Assembly: GCF_000227135.1 (NCBI RefSeq) | Contig: NC_018255.1 | Span: 839,437 to 903,436 of the forward strand | Length of the DNA stretch: 64,000 bases | Reading direction: 5' to 3' | DNA from: Leishmania donovani | Lineage: Eukaryota > Euglenozoa > Kinetoplastea > Trypanosomatida > Trypanosomatidae | In this document: piece after piece, positions 20,599 to 31,276 of the stretch | Layout: each line of letters opens with the position of its first letter | Position numbering within the stretch: position 1 is the first letter of the stretch | Made by a program: the position numbers and the translations under genes | Notes under the pieces: generated by a model | Database searches by the model: none | Told to the model about the DNA's origin: nothing | Seen by the model: only the letters and a program-made list of their open reading frames with translations

Positions 20599-21394
20599 GC
20601 GCCGTGACTCTCGTTCTCGCTGTTCTTGTTTTTTTTTCCTTTTCACAGAGCGAGCGAGAGAGTGCATACTGCGAACTTGGTTGTACTGGGGAGCGTCCCG
20701 AGTCAGTGTTGTCGTGGGAAAAGGGTTGCGCCATCACAACGAGGTGAGGCATTGGAGTGTCTAGGAGACGGCGCTCTTTCTATCACCGTCGGACGGGGTA
20801 CCCACAAAAGACGGAGAAAGAAAAGCATAATCTCGTTTATGGGCGAATTCTCTCTCCATTGCCGCGTTGCCGTTTCTCAGTCATGTGACACAATAGTGGC
20901 AACGTGGTGAAGCGAACGGTAGTAATAAAAGCACCTCACATGTTGCGCAGCTTGGTTGCGGGTGCGAAGCACTGAATCACTTCACCGTAAACACGCAGCT
21001 CTTTGTGTTACTGTTCACTGCATGTACACCTCTCCCTTTCTCCTACACTCCGCCCAACCGCTCGTACTGCATGGCACTTCATGTATACACGTGTGCATGT
21101 GTCTTCTGCAAAACAAAGGGAAACGCAGTACCACCAAGAAAAAGGCGGCCGCCTCAAACACTCTGGACAGCAAGTTCACTGAGCCGCTGCGCACACGCAC
21201 CTTCTCAACTCCTTCGCGCCAGCCAGCCGACCATCGCACATCTCCTTTCCTTTCGTTTTTGTGTCTTAAACCCCTGCATCTTCTCCTGTTGGTCCTTGTA
21301 AAGCAACGCCTGTGTGTACTATCTTGTAGTGCTTTATCTCGCTCAGCTCGTATTACAAAATTCATTTGCACCCGTGAACGAGCCTTGTGGCGAA
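20599..21394 (+). other. Spacer between methyltransferase and CS-domain genes
   Basis: No gene is seen. T-rich near 20629-20642, then pyrimidine-rich near 21240-21300 (likely splice signal). The short frames have no domain. Confidence 0.4.
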
Positions 21395-23350
21395 ATGTCC
21401 GTGCCGGTAACGGAGAGCATCGGGAAGGCTCGGTGGGCGCAGGGCGAGGATGATGAGACGGGCCTCGAAGTCCGCATTCCCTGTGCCCTCCCCGACGGCG
21501 TGCGACCGCGCGAGCTGACGGTGCAGATCAAGGACGGCTCCATCTTGTGCATCAGTCACAAAGAGACGCGGATTCTGCAGTGGCGCCTGTACGCCGCCGT
21601 GAGCGATGAGGTGGAGTGGCGCATCGAGGACGACAACGTCCTCGTGGCGGAGTTGGAAAAGAAGTCCGGTGCGCCGTGGAGCTGTCTCCTCGATCTGCCG
21701 ATGCGCGCTGACGACGAGCTGTTGACGCCGATAGCTGAGATCGACCGTATGTTCCGCACTCAGCTCCCCGTTCTTCCCTCCATCGAGGATAGTGAAAGTG
21801 AGGATGCAGCGAAGCAGGCGTCTGGCCAAGGGGAGGCAGACAAGAACGGCAAGGCTGGCGACGCGGGGGCGGGCGGAGAGGACGACCTTGATAAGCTGCT
21901 GGACGAGGTGGCGAAGGAGGTCACGGGCAAGGAGCCGAAGGAAAGCGACGGTGAGGACGATAGCACCGCTGCTTTTATAAAGGCTGAGCTTGAGAACTAC
22001 CGCGTCGAAGAGGAGGAGATCAAGAAGAAGCTGGCCGAGGTTGAGGCCACGCTGAACAGCTCAACAGACGCCGATGCCACCAACACGGCGAGCGAGCAGA
22101 AGAACATCCTGAACAAGATGGTTCAGCTCCACAGCCAGTGCCGTGCAATTCGGTCGCAGCCGAGCACACTGGAGAACTTTCTGAAGTGCACGCAGCTCGA
22201 CCTTCAGAAGGCACGCGTCAACATTGGTGAGACAGGTGAGAACGAGGAGGAGGAGTACCAGTCGGACAAGGAGCGCGAGCTGAATGCGACGGAGCTCATG
22301 ACATGCGGTCTAAAGTTTTTCGAGGACCAGGACATCAAGGGCTGCCTGCACTTCCTGCGCCTCGCTGCCATTCATCACAAGCACGAGCAGAGCACGCTGC
22401 TGTTGTACAATATTTATAGCCAGCTGCAGTCTCCTCGCGGCGCCTTCCTGTTGATGAAGCGCGCACTCGACGATAGCGCGCCGAGCGCTGCCGTGAACCA
22501 GAAGGTCGGTGAGTTGTACGACCAGGGAGCGCGTCACTTCCTGCCCCTCTTTCCGGCGGCCATCTATTTCTACCAGCGCGCAGCCAAGCTTGGCCACGTT
22601 AATGGCATGCTGAGCCTGGCGCAGCTGTGGCTTCGCGGCGCTACTGCGTCATCGATGCTCTCCGAGGAGGAGGTCGAGGCGCAGCAAAGCATCCCGAAGT
22701 ACCACGCGTGGTTGCAGAAGGCAATGGATCGTGGCTGCGGCTCTGCGTACTTTGTGCGCGGCTGCATGCACATCAAGGGTGAGCACGGCATGGCCAAGTC
22801 GTACGCAGCGGCGAAGGAGTACCTCGACGCCGCGGCAAGCGCGCAACCGGAGATCCTCCGCCGTGCTCCGCAGATTCCCATGACGCTGGAGGCGCTGCGC
22901 GAGGAGGAGGAGAAGTCCGCAAAGCCGACGCAGGAGACGACAAGCACACCGGCGTCGACCACAAAGACCGCCGCAGCTCCTGCTGGTCTCGCTGCTCCAG
23001 GAGCCGCGGCCAAGCCTTCCGACGAGGGCGTCAAGGTAACTTCGTCGGTGGCTCGGTTGAATGCTCTTAGCAACAAAGCTGCCGGCTCCTCTGGCAGCAA
23101 CGGCTTCATGGCCCCCCGGCCTGTGAGCGAAAGCGCCGCCATGCGCGCAAGAAAGGGCCTCGGCAGCGGCTCTCGCAGCAAAGCCTTCTGGGAGCGTGCC
23201 TGCGTTGCGAGTGTCACCATGTACAGCGTGTACACGCTGGCCTTCCCCATCCGCATTATCCTTCTCCCCTTTTTCTACTCGGCCATTAGTGGTATCATTG
23301 AGTCCATTCCGTGGCTGGCGAACGGCAACGCAGATCTCAGCATGTTTTAG
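21395..23350 (+). CDS. CS-domain (p23/NudC-like) protein with Sel1-like repeats and C-terminal hydrophobic segment
   Basis: 651 residues. An N-terminal CS domain lies at about 12-110 (EVRIPCALPDGVRPRELTV ... VEWRIEDDNVLVAELEKK, ending with the conserved Trp of PWSCLLDLP), the fold of p23 and NudC co-chaperones. Then an acidic linker, a charged helical stretch (about 195-240), and alpha-helical TPR/Sel1-like units at about 300-500 (for example FYQRAAKLGHVNGMLSLAQL and AMDRGCGSAYFVRGCMHIKG). An Ala/Thr/Pro-rich linker follows, then a hydrophobic C-terminus (about 605-640, LAFPIRIILLPFFYSAISGI) that could anchor it in a membrane. The combination suggests a membrane-tethered co-chaperone or ER/mitochondrial adaptor; that is inference. 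Confidence 0.75.
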   Translation: MSVPVTESIGKARWAQGEDDETGLEVRIPCALPDGVRPRELTVQIKDGSILCISHKETRILQWRLYAAVSDEVEWRIEDDNVLVAELEKKSGAPWSCLLDLPMRADDELLTPIAEIDRMFRTQLPVLPSIEDSESEDAAKQASGQGEADKNGKAGDAGAGGEDDLDKLLDEVAKEVTGKEPKESDGEDDSTAAFIKAELENYRVEEEEIKKKLAEVEATLNSSTDADATNTASEQKNILNKMVQLHSQCRAIRSQPSTLENFLKCTQLDLQKARVNIGETGENEEEEYQSDKERELNATELMTCGLKFFEDQDIKGCLHFLRLAAIHHKHEQSTLLLYNIYSQLQSPRGAFLLMKRALDDSAPSAAVNQKVGELYDQGARHFLPLFPAAIYFYQRAAKLGHVNGMLSLAQLWLRGATASSMLSEEEVEAQQSIPKYHAWLQKAMDRGCGSAYFVRGCMHIKGEHGMAKSYAAAKEYLDAAASAQPEILRRAPQIPMTLEALREEEEKSAKPTQETTSTPASTTKTAAAPAGLAAPGAAAKPSDEGVKVTSSVARLNALSNKAAGSSGSNGFMAPRPVSESAAMRARKGLGSGSRSKAFWERACVASVTMYSVYTLAFPIRIILLPFFYSAISGIIESIPWLANGNADLSMF

Positions 23351-24973
23351 TGCACAGCGGAGTGCGTGCGTGCTTGCTTGCAACGGAGACGGGCATAGGC
23401 TGGAACGGTCGTGAAAAAGAAGGCTAAGAAACGAGACGAACAGGGGCCTCCCTCACCCGATGTGCTCGATGCCCAGCATTCTGCTTTCTCGCCGCCCCCT
23501 CCTCTGTACACCACCACCGCGATGGCGGTAGAGGAGCTGTGACGTCTCCCACGGCAGCTGCACCCCCTCGGTCTCTGGCTCGCTATCAAGAACATTCATC
23601 ACAGAATCCGAAAAAAAAAAAGGCATCCTCGGCGACGTCTGTGTTTGTGTGAGTCAAGGGCTTTTACGCTTATTTTAGGTGTGCTTTATTTTTGTTTGTG
23701 GTACATGGGGGCGGGCCTCCGTCCCTCTTCAGCTCATGCTGGACGCTTCGCCTGCTTCTCTTTGGATTCTGTATTTGGTGCGTCTTCTTTGTGCTGCTTT
23801 CGCGGTCACAGCGTCTGAGCTCGTGTGCCGCATAGGGTCATGTGCTTAGTGTAATCGGCTACCTAGCAGAGCGACGCCAGCAAGACTGATTGGAAAAGAG
23901 GGGCCAAATGAGGGGAGAGCCACCTGAGAAGGCAGCTGTCTTCAGTCGCCTGGGGGCGATGCTCGAAGACGTCCGCGGAGGGTGTTGCTTCATTTTTGGC
24001 TGCGCATTGGCAGACGCTTATGTGTTTTGGTTTTGTGTGTGCGATGGTGCTGCACTGTGCGCTGTGCCGTGCGCACGGCGCAGCAGAACGGAAGGAAGGC
24101 ACTGATTGGTGTTCACAATACTGTTCGAGTTCTGCGCACTTATGTGTGTGTGCGTGCGTCCAAGCGACCCACTCTGGGTTTTGTGGGTGGAGAACGACGG
24201 AACGGAGGAGGACATGTGAAAGGGCGTTGGCGAGGGGGTGGCCTCATAGGCACATGCACTCTGACAATGTAGCGCCGAAGACAACACTTATGCATAGCTT
24301 CCTTACCTCTTTCCTCTGCCCCCCCCCCCCCGTTTTTGTTCCTCCGTTCTTCGTTGTCTATTTTCGGTCTCTGTAACGTTAAAAGTAACGACTGTGTGTG
24401 TGTGTGTCTGGGACTGCAGTCAAAACGGGCAAGCAAGCGAAACAGTAAACACCAGCAGCTGAAGGGGTCGAATCACGAGAGTGCGTCAAAGGAAAGCGGA
24501 GCAAGCGACGGAAGCCACCTCATCCATCGTGGCACTCCGCTGGCTAAAGCACGTCTCCTGCCTCAGACTACACGCCGCGCCAGAGAGTGGCTTTGACGAT
24601 AGCCAAGGAAGGACGCGAGAGAGTGGGAGGAGAGGAGGCTTGCGCTGGTGGTGCAAAGACGCGCGCACTTCATGAAACCTCGCTTTTGCGGGTCCGCGGC
24701 TGGATTCCTTTCCTCACCTCGGCGCACCATTGCCCTCCCCAATCTTGCGAGCGCACAAAAGGCAAACGTGACTTATTGGCGACGCCTCACTGTCATATCT
24801 GCGCGGCACCGTGTATCGGCTCTGGCAACTGACTCTCTCTCTGACCTCGTTCTTTTACGTTTCTCTTTCTGTGCGTGTGTGCGCTCCTTTTGTGTTGCTG
24901 TTTTGTGGTCGTGTGTCCATTCTTGCGACTGGTGCTCGACTACCCAGTAACTCCTCACGTACTTTAGCCAGTC
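23351..24973 (+). other. 1.6-kb spacer without recognisable gene
   Basis: Short, low-complexity frames only. Contains a C13 run at about 24319-24331, a TG repeat near 24390-24410, and a pyrimidine/TG-rich stretch (about 24830-24920) that probably serves splicing of the PPR-like gene. Confidence 0.4.
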
Positions 24974-25966
24974 ATGCACGGCTGCAAGGCATCTCTTTCT
25001 CTCCTGCGCTGCCCTCTGCAGTGCACAGTGAGGTTCCTGCCTCGAGCGCCACCGCTGCCGTCGGTGTGTGCGTTGCGTGTGTCGCCAGCGTCGGCCGCCC
25101 ACGGCGCCCTCTCTAGTATTCGGCGTTGGCAAAGCACCGTTGCGTCTTCAGAAGACGCCTCACAGCCGGAAACCCCATCCGCGTCCTCGGCGGAGGGCGA
25201 AGAGCGCTCAAACAGCGCTGCGCCTGTGATGGAGCGTGCTGCCGATGCACGCAGAGCCATTTATGAACTGTGGAGCCGCACTGCAGCAGCAGAGGAGCAT
25301 GTGCAGTCCTCGCCGGACTCCACGCCAACGGGCGAGGAGGCAGCAGCAGAGGCCAAAGCGGCAGAGGAGCGGTGCACAGCGGTGGCGGCACTCTTAGACA
25401 AGTACAAGCTCGACCCGGCAACACCTCGCGAGGAGGACATCAGCCGCGGGCTGGGTGATGCGCTTGACCGCCTATTGCTTCTCTGCGTGCCGCTGTCGTC
25501 AAGGCACGGCGCGGACCTTTTGGTGAAGCTTATGCAGGTCTCTGCCCAACAGGGCCGCCAGTTCTCGATGCGCACCATTCAGCATCTCTTTGCGCGCACG
25601 AGCAGCTACGCCGAGGCTCTCGCAGTCTTTTACGCGATGCGGCGCAGCAACTTTGCGATGAGCATGGAGGCGTATCATGCGATGCTCTACTCCCTGCAGC
25701 GTCTCGAGGAGGAGGGATGGGCGGCACGCTTCCACGAAGAATTCGTCGCCTCCAAGGGGGAGGCCATCTCGGAGCAGGCGCTCGACTTTGTCCTGCGTGG
25801 CGTCGACAATCAGTTGATGCCAGAGAACAAGCCGTGGCTGGGCCGCATCATGTTTGCAGAGGAAAAGGATAACAAGGCCACGCAGCGGCAGTCGATGGCA
25901 TCCTTTGATGAGATGGGAAAACTGTGGGTGCAGCGCTACAAGAACGGTGGGACCGCCCCAGAGTAG
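24974..25966 (+). CDS. Mitochondrial PPR-like protein
   Basis: 330 residues. The N-terminus (MHGCKASLSLLRCPL ... RRWQSTVASS) is Arg/Ser/Leu-rich without acids for about 50 residues, as in a mitochondrial presequence. After an acidic Ala-rich linker the helical part (about 190-260) shows pentatricopeptide-type helix pairs: QHLFARTSSYAEALAVFYAM, RRSNFAMSMEAYHAMLYSL. Such proteins bind RNA or belong to the trypanosomatid mitoribosome. The short C-terminal tail (GRIMFAEEKDNKATQRQSM) resembles a small mitoribosomal subunit more than an editing factor, but that is a guess. The ATG at 24974 is the first in frame after the pyrimidine tract. Confidence 0.65.
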   Translation: MHGCKASLSLLRCPLQCTVRFLPRAPPLPSVCALRVSPASAAHGALSSIRRWQSTVASSEDASQPETPSASSAEGEERSNSAAPVMERAADARRAIYELWSRTAAAEEHVQSSPDSTPTGEEAAAEAKAAEERCTAVAALLDKYKLDPATPREEDISRGLGDALDRLLLLCVPLSSRHGADLLVKLMQVSAQQGRQFSMRTIQHLFARTSSYAEALAVFYAMRRSNFAMSMEAYHAMLYSLQRLEEEGWAARFHEEFVASKGEAISEQALDFVLRGVDNQLMPENKPWLGRIMFAEEKDNKATQRQSMASFDEMGKLWVQRYKNGGTAPE

Positions 25967-27451
25967 CCCCACTCTCGCGTACCATGGGCTCCTTCTCTCT
26001 CTGTGTGTGTCTGTCTCGAAGAGTCTGCACTTTTCCCTTTTGTTCACACTACTCTTTTCTCACAGGTGTGCTGCGGTGGTGGTGCTGATGATGGATGCGT
26101 GCGCGCGTGTCCTTTCTCTGTGTGTCTCTCTCTATGGTAGAGGCATGCACCGTTGTCGTTGCTAGCGGTTCCTTACTTGGCCCTTTGAGGTGTGCGCTCG
26201 TGTACGCACGGTAACACCGGTGGAGCAAAAGAAAAAAACGCTACGCGCGTTTCGCAGCATCACGCAGCGCATGAGCCGAAGGTGTGCCGCGTGTCTCGGC
26301 AAGATGGTAGTGGAGGGATGCGGCGACAGGGCTTTGATGGGGTTCGGTGAGGGTATGCAGGCGTCTATTACTCCCTTCGTGTGAACGCGTGTGTGCAGAG
26401 GCCGCCCTCCTCTGTGACACCTCCTCTTTAGACACCACAGCATTGCGTATGCATGCACGGAGTGCGTCCCCCTCCCCCACTCCGCAGAAAGGGCGCATAA
26501 CACGGCAAGGATGGTGCCGATCCGTCGCGGGCTGCAGCGGAGTATCCTTTACTTCACCCATCTCGTCTCTACTTTTTTCTTTGCCTTCTCTTGTTCTGCT
26601 TCTCGCACGGAGTTGGCAGGCAACACGGCTCTCTTCTTCCTTCGGTCTGCTCTTGCTACAGATGATTTCAAGGCACTGACACACACACACACACACACAC
26701 GCACACACACACACACACGAGGAGGTCGTCCCCACCCCTCCCTTCCCCAAGAGGCAACGAGTGGGGTGAACAGAAGGGGCGAAAGGGCGAGACGAAGCAC
26801 GCTCATCAGACTCCTTGTCTAGGGCGGTTTCGCACAAACAAAAAAGTACTAGAAACCAAACAAACCCCGGACACATTCTGTTCACGTCCATGTGTGTCTG
26901 TGTCTGTGCACCAACCCTTTTTCCGAGCACTGCCACGGACTGCCCTTCCCAGAGTCCACTGGTGCCGCGAGACGCACAGACCAACCTGCACCCAAAATCC
27001 TTTACAGTAGAACGGCATACTCTCCTCGCTCTTTTTTCAAGAGCTAGAAATATAGACACAGGCAGAGAGAACGGAGGCCTCACTTCATGCCATTTGATGG
27101 TGCAGAGGTGGAGGGAGGAGTATCTTCACACACAGGCGTTCTGCATTCACCCCCACACCACTCCCGCCGGACCCTCACCCTTCCCCGTTCTGTCCCCACC
27201 TTATCGTTGACGCAAATGCGTACTGTGCCCATCTCCCTACTCTTTTATTTCGTCTTGTGATTCCTCCTCCCGCTGTTTGCTTTTCTTTGCCCGGCTCTTT
27301 CTGAGAGTTGCGCGCGGCGGCCAGTGAAGAGCAGGAGCTGGCCGAATATTTCAGAAGCAAAGGTGCGGCGTGACGGCCGTTTTCCTTCTGCGGCCTCTTT
27401 GGCGAGGTGCGCACTGCGAGGGATCCGAATCTCCTTTGGCCCTCTCCGGGG
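25967..27451 (+). other. 1.5-kb spacer with a long CA microsatellite
   Basis: Holds a (CA)n tract at 26679-26718 (one G interruption) and pyrimidine-rich DNA. No gene is seen. The T/C-rich stretch at about 27236-27300 may be the splice signal for the next gene. Confidence 0.4.
26679..26718. repeat. (CA)n microsatellite
   Basis: Forty bases of alternating CA with one G interruption near 26701, in the spacer between the PPR-like and coiled-coil genes. Confidence 0.95.
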
Positions 27452-30190
27452 ATGAAGCACGAGAAACAGACCGCCGCTGCAGCTCGCACGGGAACCCAGT
27501 CGGCGAGCTCTGGAGTCTCGGTACTGCAAAGCCTCCAAAATGAGAATGACGCCCTTCGATCAGAGCTGCTGCGGGTGAAGCAGCACAAAGCGCACATGCA
27601 GCGGCAGCTGCATGACTTGCGCGCGGTGGCGGAGCGGACGGCGCGGGAGGCGGCAATGTCGGGCAAGGAGCAAGTGCGTGCTCTGGAAGAGCGTTGCCGA
27701 CTGCTCGCAGATCGGCTTGTTGGATCGAAGCGGGAGGAGCAGGTGACCGAGACGGCACGCGTAGGCTTTCTCCTGCGCTCGCAGATTGAGGAACGTCGGT
27801 TCCTGAAGCGCGGATTGGAGGCGATGCAAGAGGTTTTGGCCAATGTGGACGGCAGTGCGGCGTCTGTATCTAGGATTGACCACCCCTCCACCAACGCTTC
27901 TACTCATCCAGAGGGCAAGGAGCCGGAAGGGGAAGTGCACACGGGGGACCTGCACCGCTTGATGATGACCGTGTCAGGCTCCCTGCACGCCCATACAGCT
28001 TCCGCAAAGCTCGAGAAGGCGCGTATCCGGCTGACTCTCGAACAGGCTGCCTCGCTTGTAGACGAGCTGCATGACGCGGTGGAAGATGCGGCGCGCGCTG
28101 CTTTCGACGCTGCAGTTCAGGCCAATGTTGCGTGCGACGCTGGTACCACATCCCCGGCTGGTGGTGACGTTTTTCAACTCTCCTCAGTGCTGATGGTTCC
28201 CTGCGGGGCGCCTGCCAGCGCAGTGCAGAACGCCAGCAGCTTCACTCCTGCTCACCGTCGTGGTGGCGGACACGACGGCTACCTTGCCGGCTCTGCCGAC
28301 GCCGCCTCGTCTCTTCGCCACCAAGGCGCGGGGGCCTTTCCACTCGCTTACTCGTTGATGACGCCGCCGTCGTCCGCGCAACTTGGCTTGGAGCTGGAGT
28401 GGGTGTGTGACGTGCTGAAGGCTTGCATGAAGGGTGCAGCGGAGGTGCGCGCGCTCATCGGCGCCGCTGCAGAGGGTCTCAGGGCGCCGCTGCCGCTGTT
28501 ACAGCGACGCTGCGACGCGGGCGACCGCTCCTCGACGACCGAGCAAGCACCTCCGCTGGCGTCAGCAGCCAGTCCAGAAATGAACGCGCTGCTCCGCAGT
28601 TTTCTCGAGGATCTCTGGACTCTCAAGCAACAGGCCGCCCGACAGCAGGAGGACATGGCGCGACAGCTGGCGCAAGAAGTGGAGCGGCACTTTCAGTCGA
28701 CGCAGCAGTACGAGCAGCGCGTAAAGCTACTCGAGGCTGAGTGTGCTCGGTTGCTCTTTTACGTGGAGCGGCAGGCGACGCAGAGGCCGGGAGTAGATGC
28801 GACGACGCAGACGTCTTCCCGTCAGAACGCAACAGTGTCCGAGACTCTCATGCCGGCCTTGGTGCCCGTCCAGGATACCCCTGTCACGCCAGAGCGCTAC
28901 GTGGCGAGTCGTGATGTGGCGAAGCTGTCGGAACGGAGAAGTGCTCGACCTCCACGAAAGCCTCCAGTGGCGACATCGCGTGTGCTTCTCGCTGGACAGC
29001 GCACCCCTCCTCGCGTAAGTAGCCCGTTAAGGCCCAAGGAGACGCAGCATGCGGCCCTTCTCTCCTCGGCTAGCCACACCATGGAGGTCAATGACCCGGC
29101 GCGCGCGAACCGCGACACCACGTCGTACTACTTTCAGAAGGGCCTCTCATTCAGCCAGCCCTCCTCGCCCTCGAAACCGTCGCGCGCCACCGCGCCCAAC
29201 GCTCCGTCTCCCGCGGCGTCTGCGATAAGGTCCGCGTATGGAGATCAAAAGGTCACGCTGCAACGCCCCGCTTCAGAGGCCCTGCGGTCACCACCGCGAC
29301 TTCCCTCTCAACTGCTCTCTCCTGCGCCGCCTCTTGTGCACCCAAAGGCCCTCACCATCACTAGCGCTTCGACTGTCCCTGCACACAGTCTCTCTCCGCG
29401 GCGGCGCTCGACGACGGTGTCTATGCCGTCGCGATCGCGAGGCACGGCACCGTTTCGTGCCGGCTCCTCGACAGCAACGCGTTCCTCTGCGTCGTTCACA
29501 TCCAAAAGATGTTCTCCAGTGCGTCCCGGCAACGTCGCGGACAGCTTGGTGTCGTCGCACCAACGCACGCACACCGCTGCTGCCTCTCTTTCCTCCGCAG
29601 AGCCGCGGCCTGCCATCACGGCTGCTGCCGTGCCGCGAGACTCTACCCCTTCTCCCTCTGGTACCTCCGTCGCCACTCCGCGTCCAGGGCGTGAGACGAG
29701 TCGTCACTGCACCCATTTATCACAGCAGATTTACAGCGAGGCGGCCGCCGACGTTTTCTCTTTCCACTCTACTACCTTCGGCGGCGCCCCTTCGGCACTG
29801 TCATCGGTGCGGCACCTTCAGTCAGAGTCTTCGCGGATGAGCGACGTTGGCAGCACTGCAGAGGTGCAGACGCCGTCTCCTCGACGGCCAGTACGGCTCT
29901 CACTCTACCTCAACCGCGCTTCGCCTGGTGAGGCCGCCGTGCTGAGGACTGCACGGCAGCTTCACACCCCACCCTCTCCTGTCTCAGCGGTACTGTCGGG
30001 GCACGTCCTTGGAGACGGTAGCACAGTGGGCATCTCGCGACAGGCAGAGACGCCGAGCACCCCTCCGATTTGGCGTCGTATCAAGGAGGAGGCGTCCTTT
30101 CAACGCCAACATCTACCCTCGCCTATTGCCGGCGGTGACGCCTCCTCCTTGTTCGGCACACCTCACGAAGTGCCGTGGACAAACGCATGA
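27452..30190 (+). CDS. Hypothetical protein with coiled coils and Ser/Pro-rich C-terminus
   Basis: 912 residues from the ATG at 27452; the longer frame opens on GTG. Residues about 20-140 are heptad-rich (SVLQSLQNENDALRSELLRV; ALEERCRLLADRLV), predicting a coiled coil. A second coiled coil lies at about 390-450 (EDLWTLKQQAARQQEDMARQ; QQYEQRVKLLEAECARLL). The C-terminal half (about 460-912) is Ser/Pro/Arg/Thr-rich and disordered, with many SP and TP dipeptides typical of phosphorylated cytoskeletal proteins. I do not recognise the family. A cytoskeletal or basal-body role is possible but not shown. Confidence 0.7.
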   Translation: MKHEKQTAAAARTGTQSASSGVSVLQSLQNENDALRSELLRVKQHKAHMQRQLHDLRAVAERTAREAAMSGKEQVRALEERCRLLADRLVGSKREEQVTETARVGFLLRSQIEERRFLKRGLEAMQEVLANVDGSAASVSRIDHPSTNASTHPEGKEPEGEVHTGDLHRLMMTVSGSLHAHTASAKLEKARIRLTLEQAASLVDELHDAVEDAARAAFDAAVQANVACDAGTTSPAGGDVFQLSSVLMVPCGAPASAVQNASSFTPAHRRGGGHDGYLAGSADAASSLRHQGAGAFPLAYSLMTPPSSAQLGLELEWVCDVLKACMKGAAEVRALIGAAAEGLRAPLPLLQRRCDAGDRSSTTEQAPPLASAASPEMNALLRSFLEDLWTLKQQAARQQEDMARQLAQEVERHFQSTQQYEQRVKLLEAECARLLFYVERQATQRPGVDATTQTSSRQNATVSETLMPALVPVQDTPVTPERYVASRDVAKLSERRSARPPRKPPVATSRVLLAGQRTPPRVSSPLRPKETQHAALLSSASHTMEVNDPARANRDTTSYYFQKGLSFSQPSSPSKPSRATAPNAPSPAASAIRSAYGDQKVTLQRPASEALRSPPRLPSQLLSPAPPLVHPKALTITSASTVPAHSLSPRRRSTTVSMPSRSRGTAPFRAGSSTATRSSASFTSKRCSPVRPGNVADSLVSSHQRTHTAAASLSSAEPRPAITAAAVPRDSTPSPSGTSVATPRPGRETSRHCTHLSQQIYSEAAADVFSFHSTTFGGAPSALSSVRHLQSESSRMSDVGSTAEVQTPSPRRPVRLSLYLNRASPGEAAVLRTARQLHTPPSPVSAVLSGHVLGDGSTVGISRQAETPSTPPIWRRIKEEASFQRQHLPSPIAGGDASSLFGTPHEVPWTNA

Positions 30191-30878
30191 GGGACTCGAT
30201 CTTGAGCCGTCGAAGGTGGGGGAGGGGGTGGGAGGCAGGTGAAGGGGACAGCGCTCTGTATTTGTGAGAGGGGTAGCTACAGCTGCTACGCGTTCCACTG
30301 GATACTCAAGTATGACTGAGTTGCCTTTCGAGCACAGGTAGTTGACACTCGTATGTGTGCGTGTGCGCGCTCTCCGATGCGACTGTCACCACATCCACGC
30401 TCATGCGCAGGAACTTTGCGTACATTCGCAGGTGGCTTCTTCCCTCCGTGCAAGACGCAGCGCGCCGGCACTCGTGCACGCTGGCCGGCGTTGGTGTCTC
30501 GTGTGACTATCTCGACCAACACTCACAATGACATACACACACACACACATACACAGACAGACGCAGACACGTGCAGCAACACGCGTCTGGTCTTTTCCTG
30601 GAGTTCATCGTAAGACCTTGTGCAGAGGTGCCTGCTAGAGGGACGGGACTGCAATACAGACATGCAGCGGCTTTCTTCTTTCAGAGTTGTGTTCCTAAGA
30701 AGTTGTTTCCACACACTTCTCTCTTTGCGGTTCCCTTCTTCCCTGACACGCGCGACCTCCGAGTTTGCACACACTCTCTGTTGTGAACTTTCTCCATCGC
30801 CTCCTCTCATATTTGACTGACACCCTTCGCTGCACACGGATGGCATGAACTCAAATGGCTGCATCCTTTTCTGTTGTG

Positions 30879-30912
<34 letters not shown>

Positions 30913-31276
30913 TGCGCACACATCTATGCGCGTATACTCCCATGCGACAGTCTTTTCGAATGCCTTTCTCTCTTATCTGCATTGCGGGGAGGCGGTGAAG
31001 GAAGCAAGGACAGCCAAGAGGCAACGAAACCATTGGTTCGAGGGGACAGAAGAGTGCATTAGTGAGGGGAGTGCTGATCATCTCCGAGGCAACGCACCTC
31101 TCTCGCCTCCACAATCCACTGTGCTCTCGGCGCTATCACTGGTACTACTGCTACTCCACCAGCACTACCGCAGGTACCATCCTTACCCCGTTTTTCTCTT
31201 CTGCTCTGCGTACACTGCTTCACTTTTTATGGTTCAACTCGTCCACTACAAGGAGAGCACTGATACTTGCCGCGCC
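30191..31276 (+). other. Spacer with CA microsatellites before GH63 gene
   Basis: (CA)n repeats at about 30534-30552 and 30885-30912. The open frame starting at 30845 runs through the second repeat and spacer DNA, so its first 144 codons are taken as untranslated. The pyrimidine tract at about 31180-31225 followed by AG near 31250 would place the mRNA 5' end just before the ATG at 31277. Confidence 0.45.
30885..30912. repeat. (CA)n microsatellite
   Basis: Uninterrupted CA repeat in the 5' flank of the GH63 gene. It makes a false His-Thr repeat in the extended open frame. Confidence 0.95.

Noticed and set aside
30845..31276. N-terminal extension of the GH63 gene with a His-Thr repeat
   Set aside because: Translation of a CA microsatellite and spacer DNA; a splice signal lies downstream, so the ATG at 31277 is preferred.
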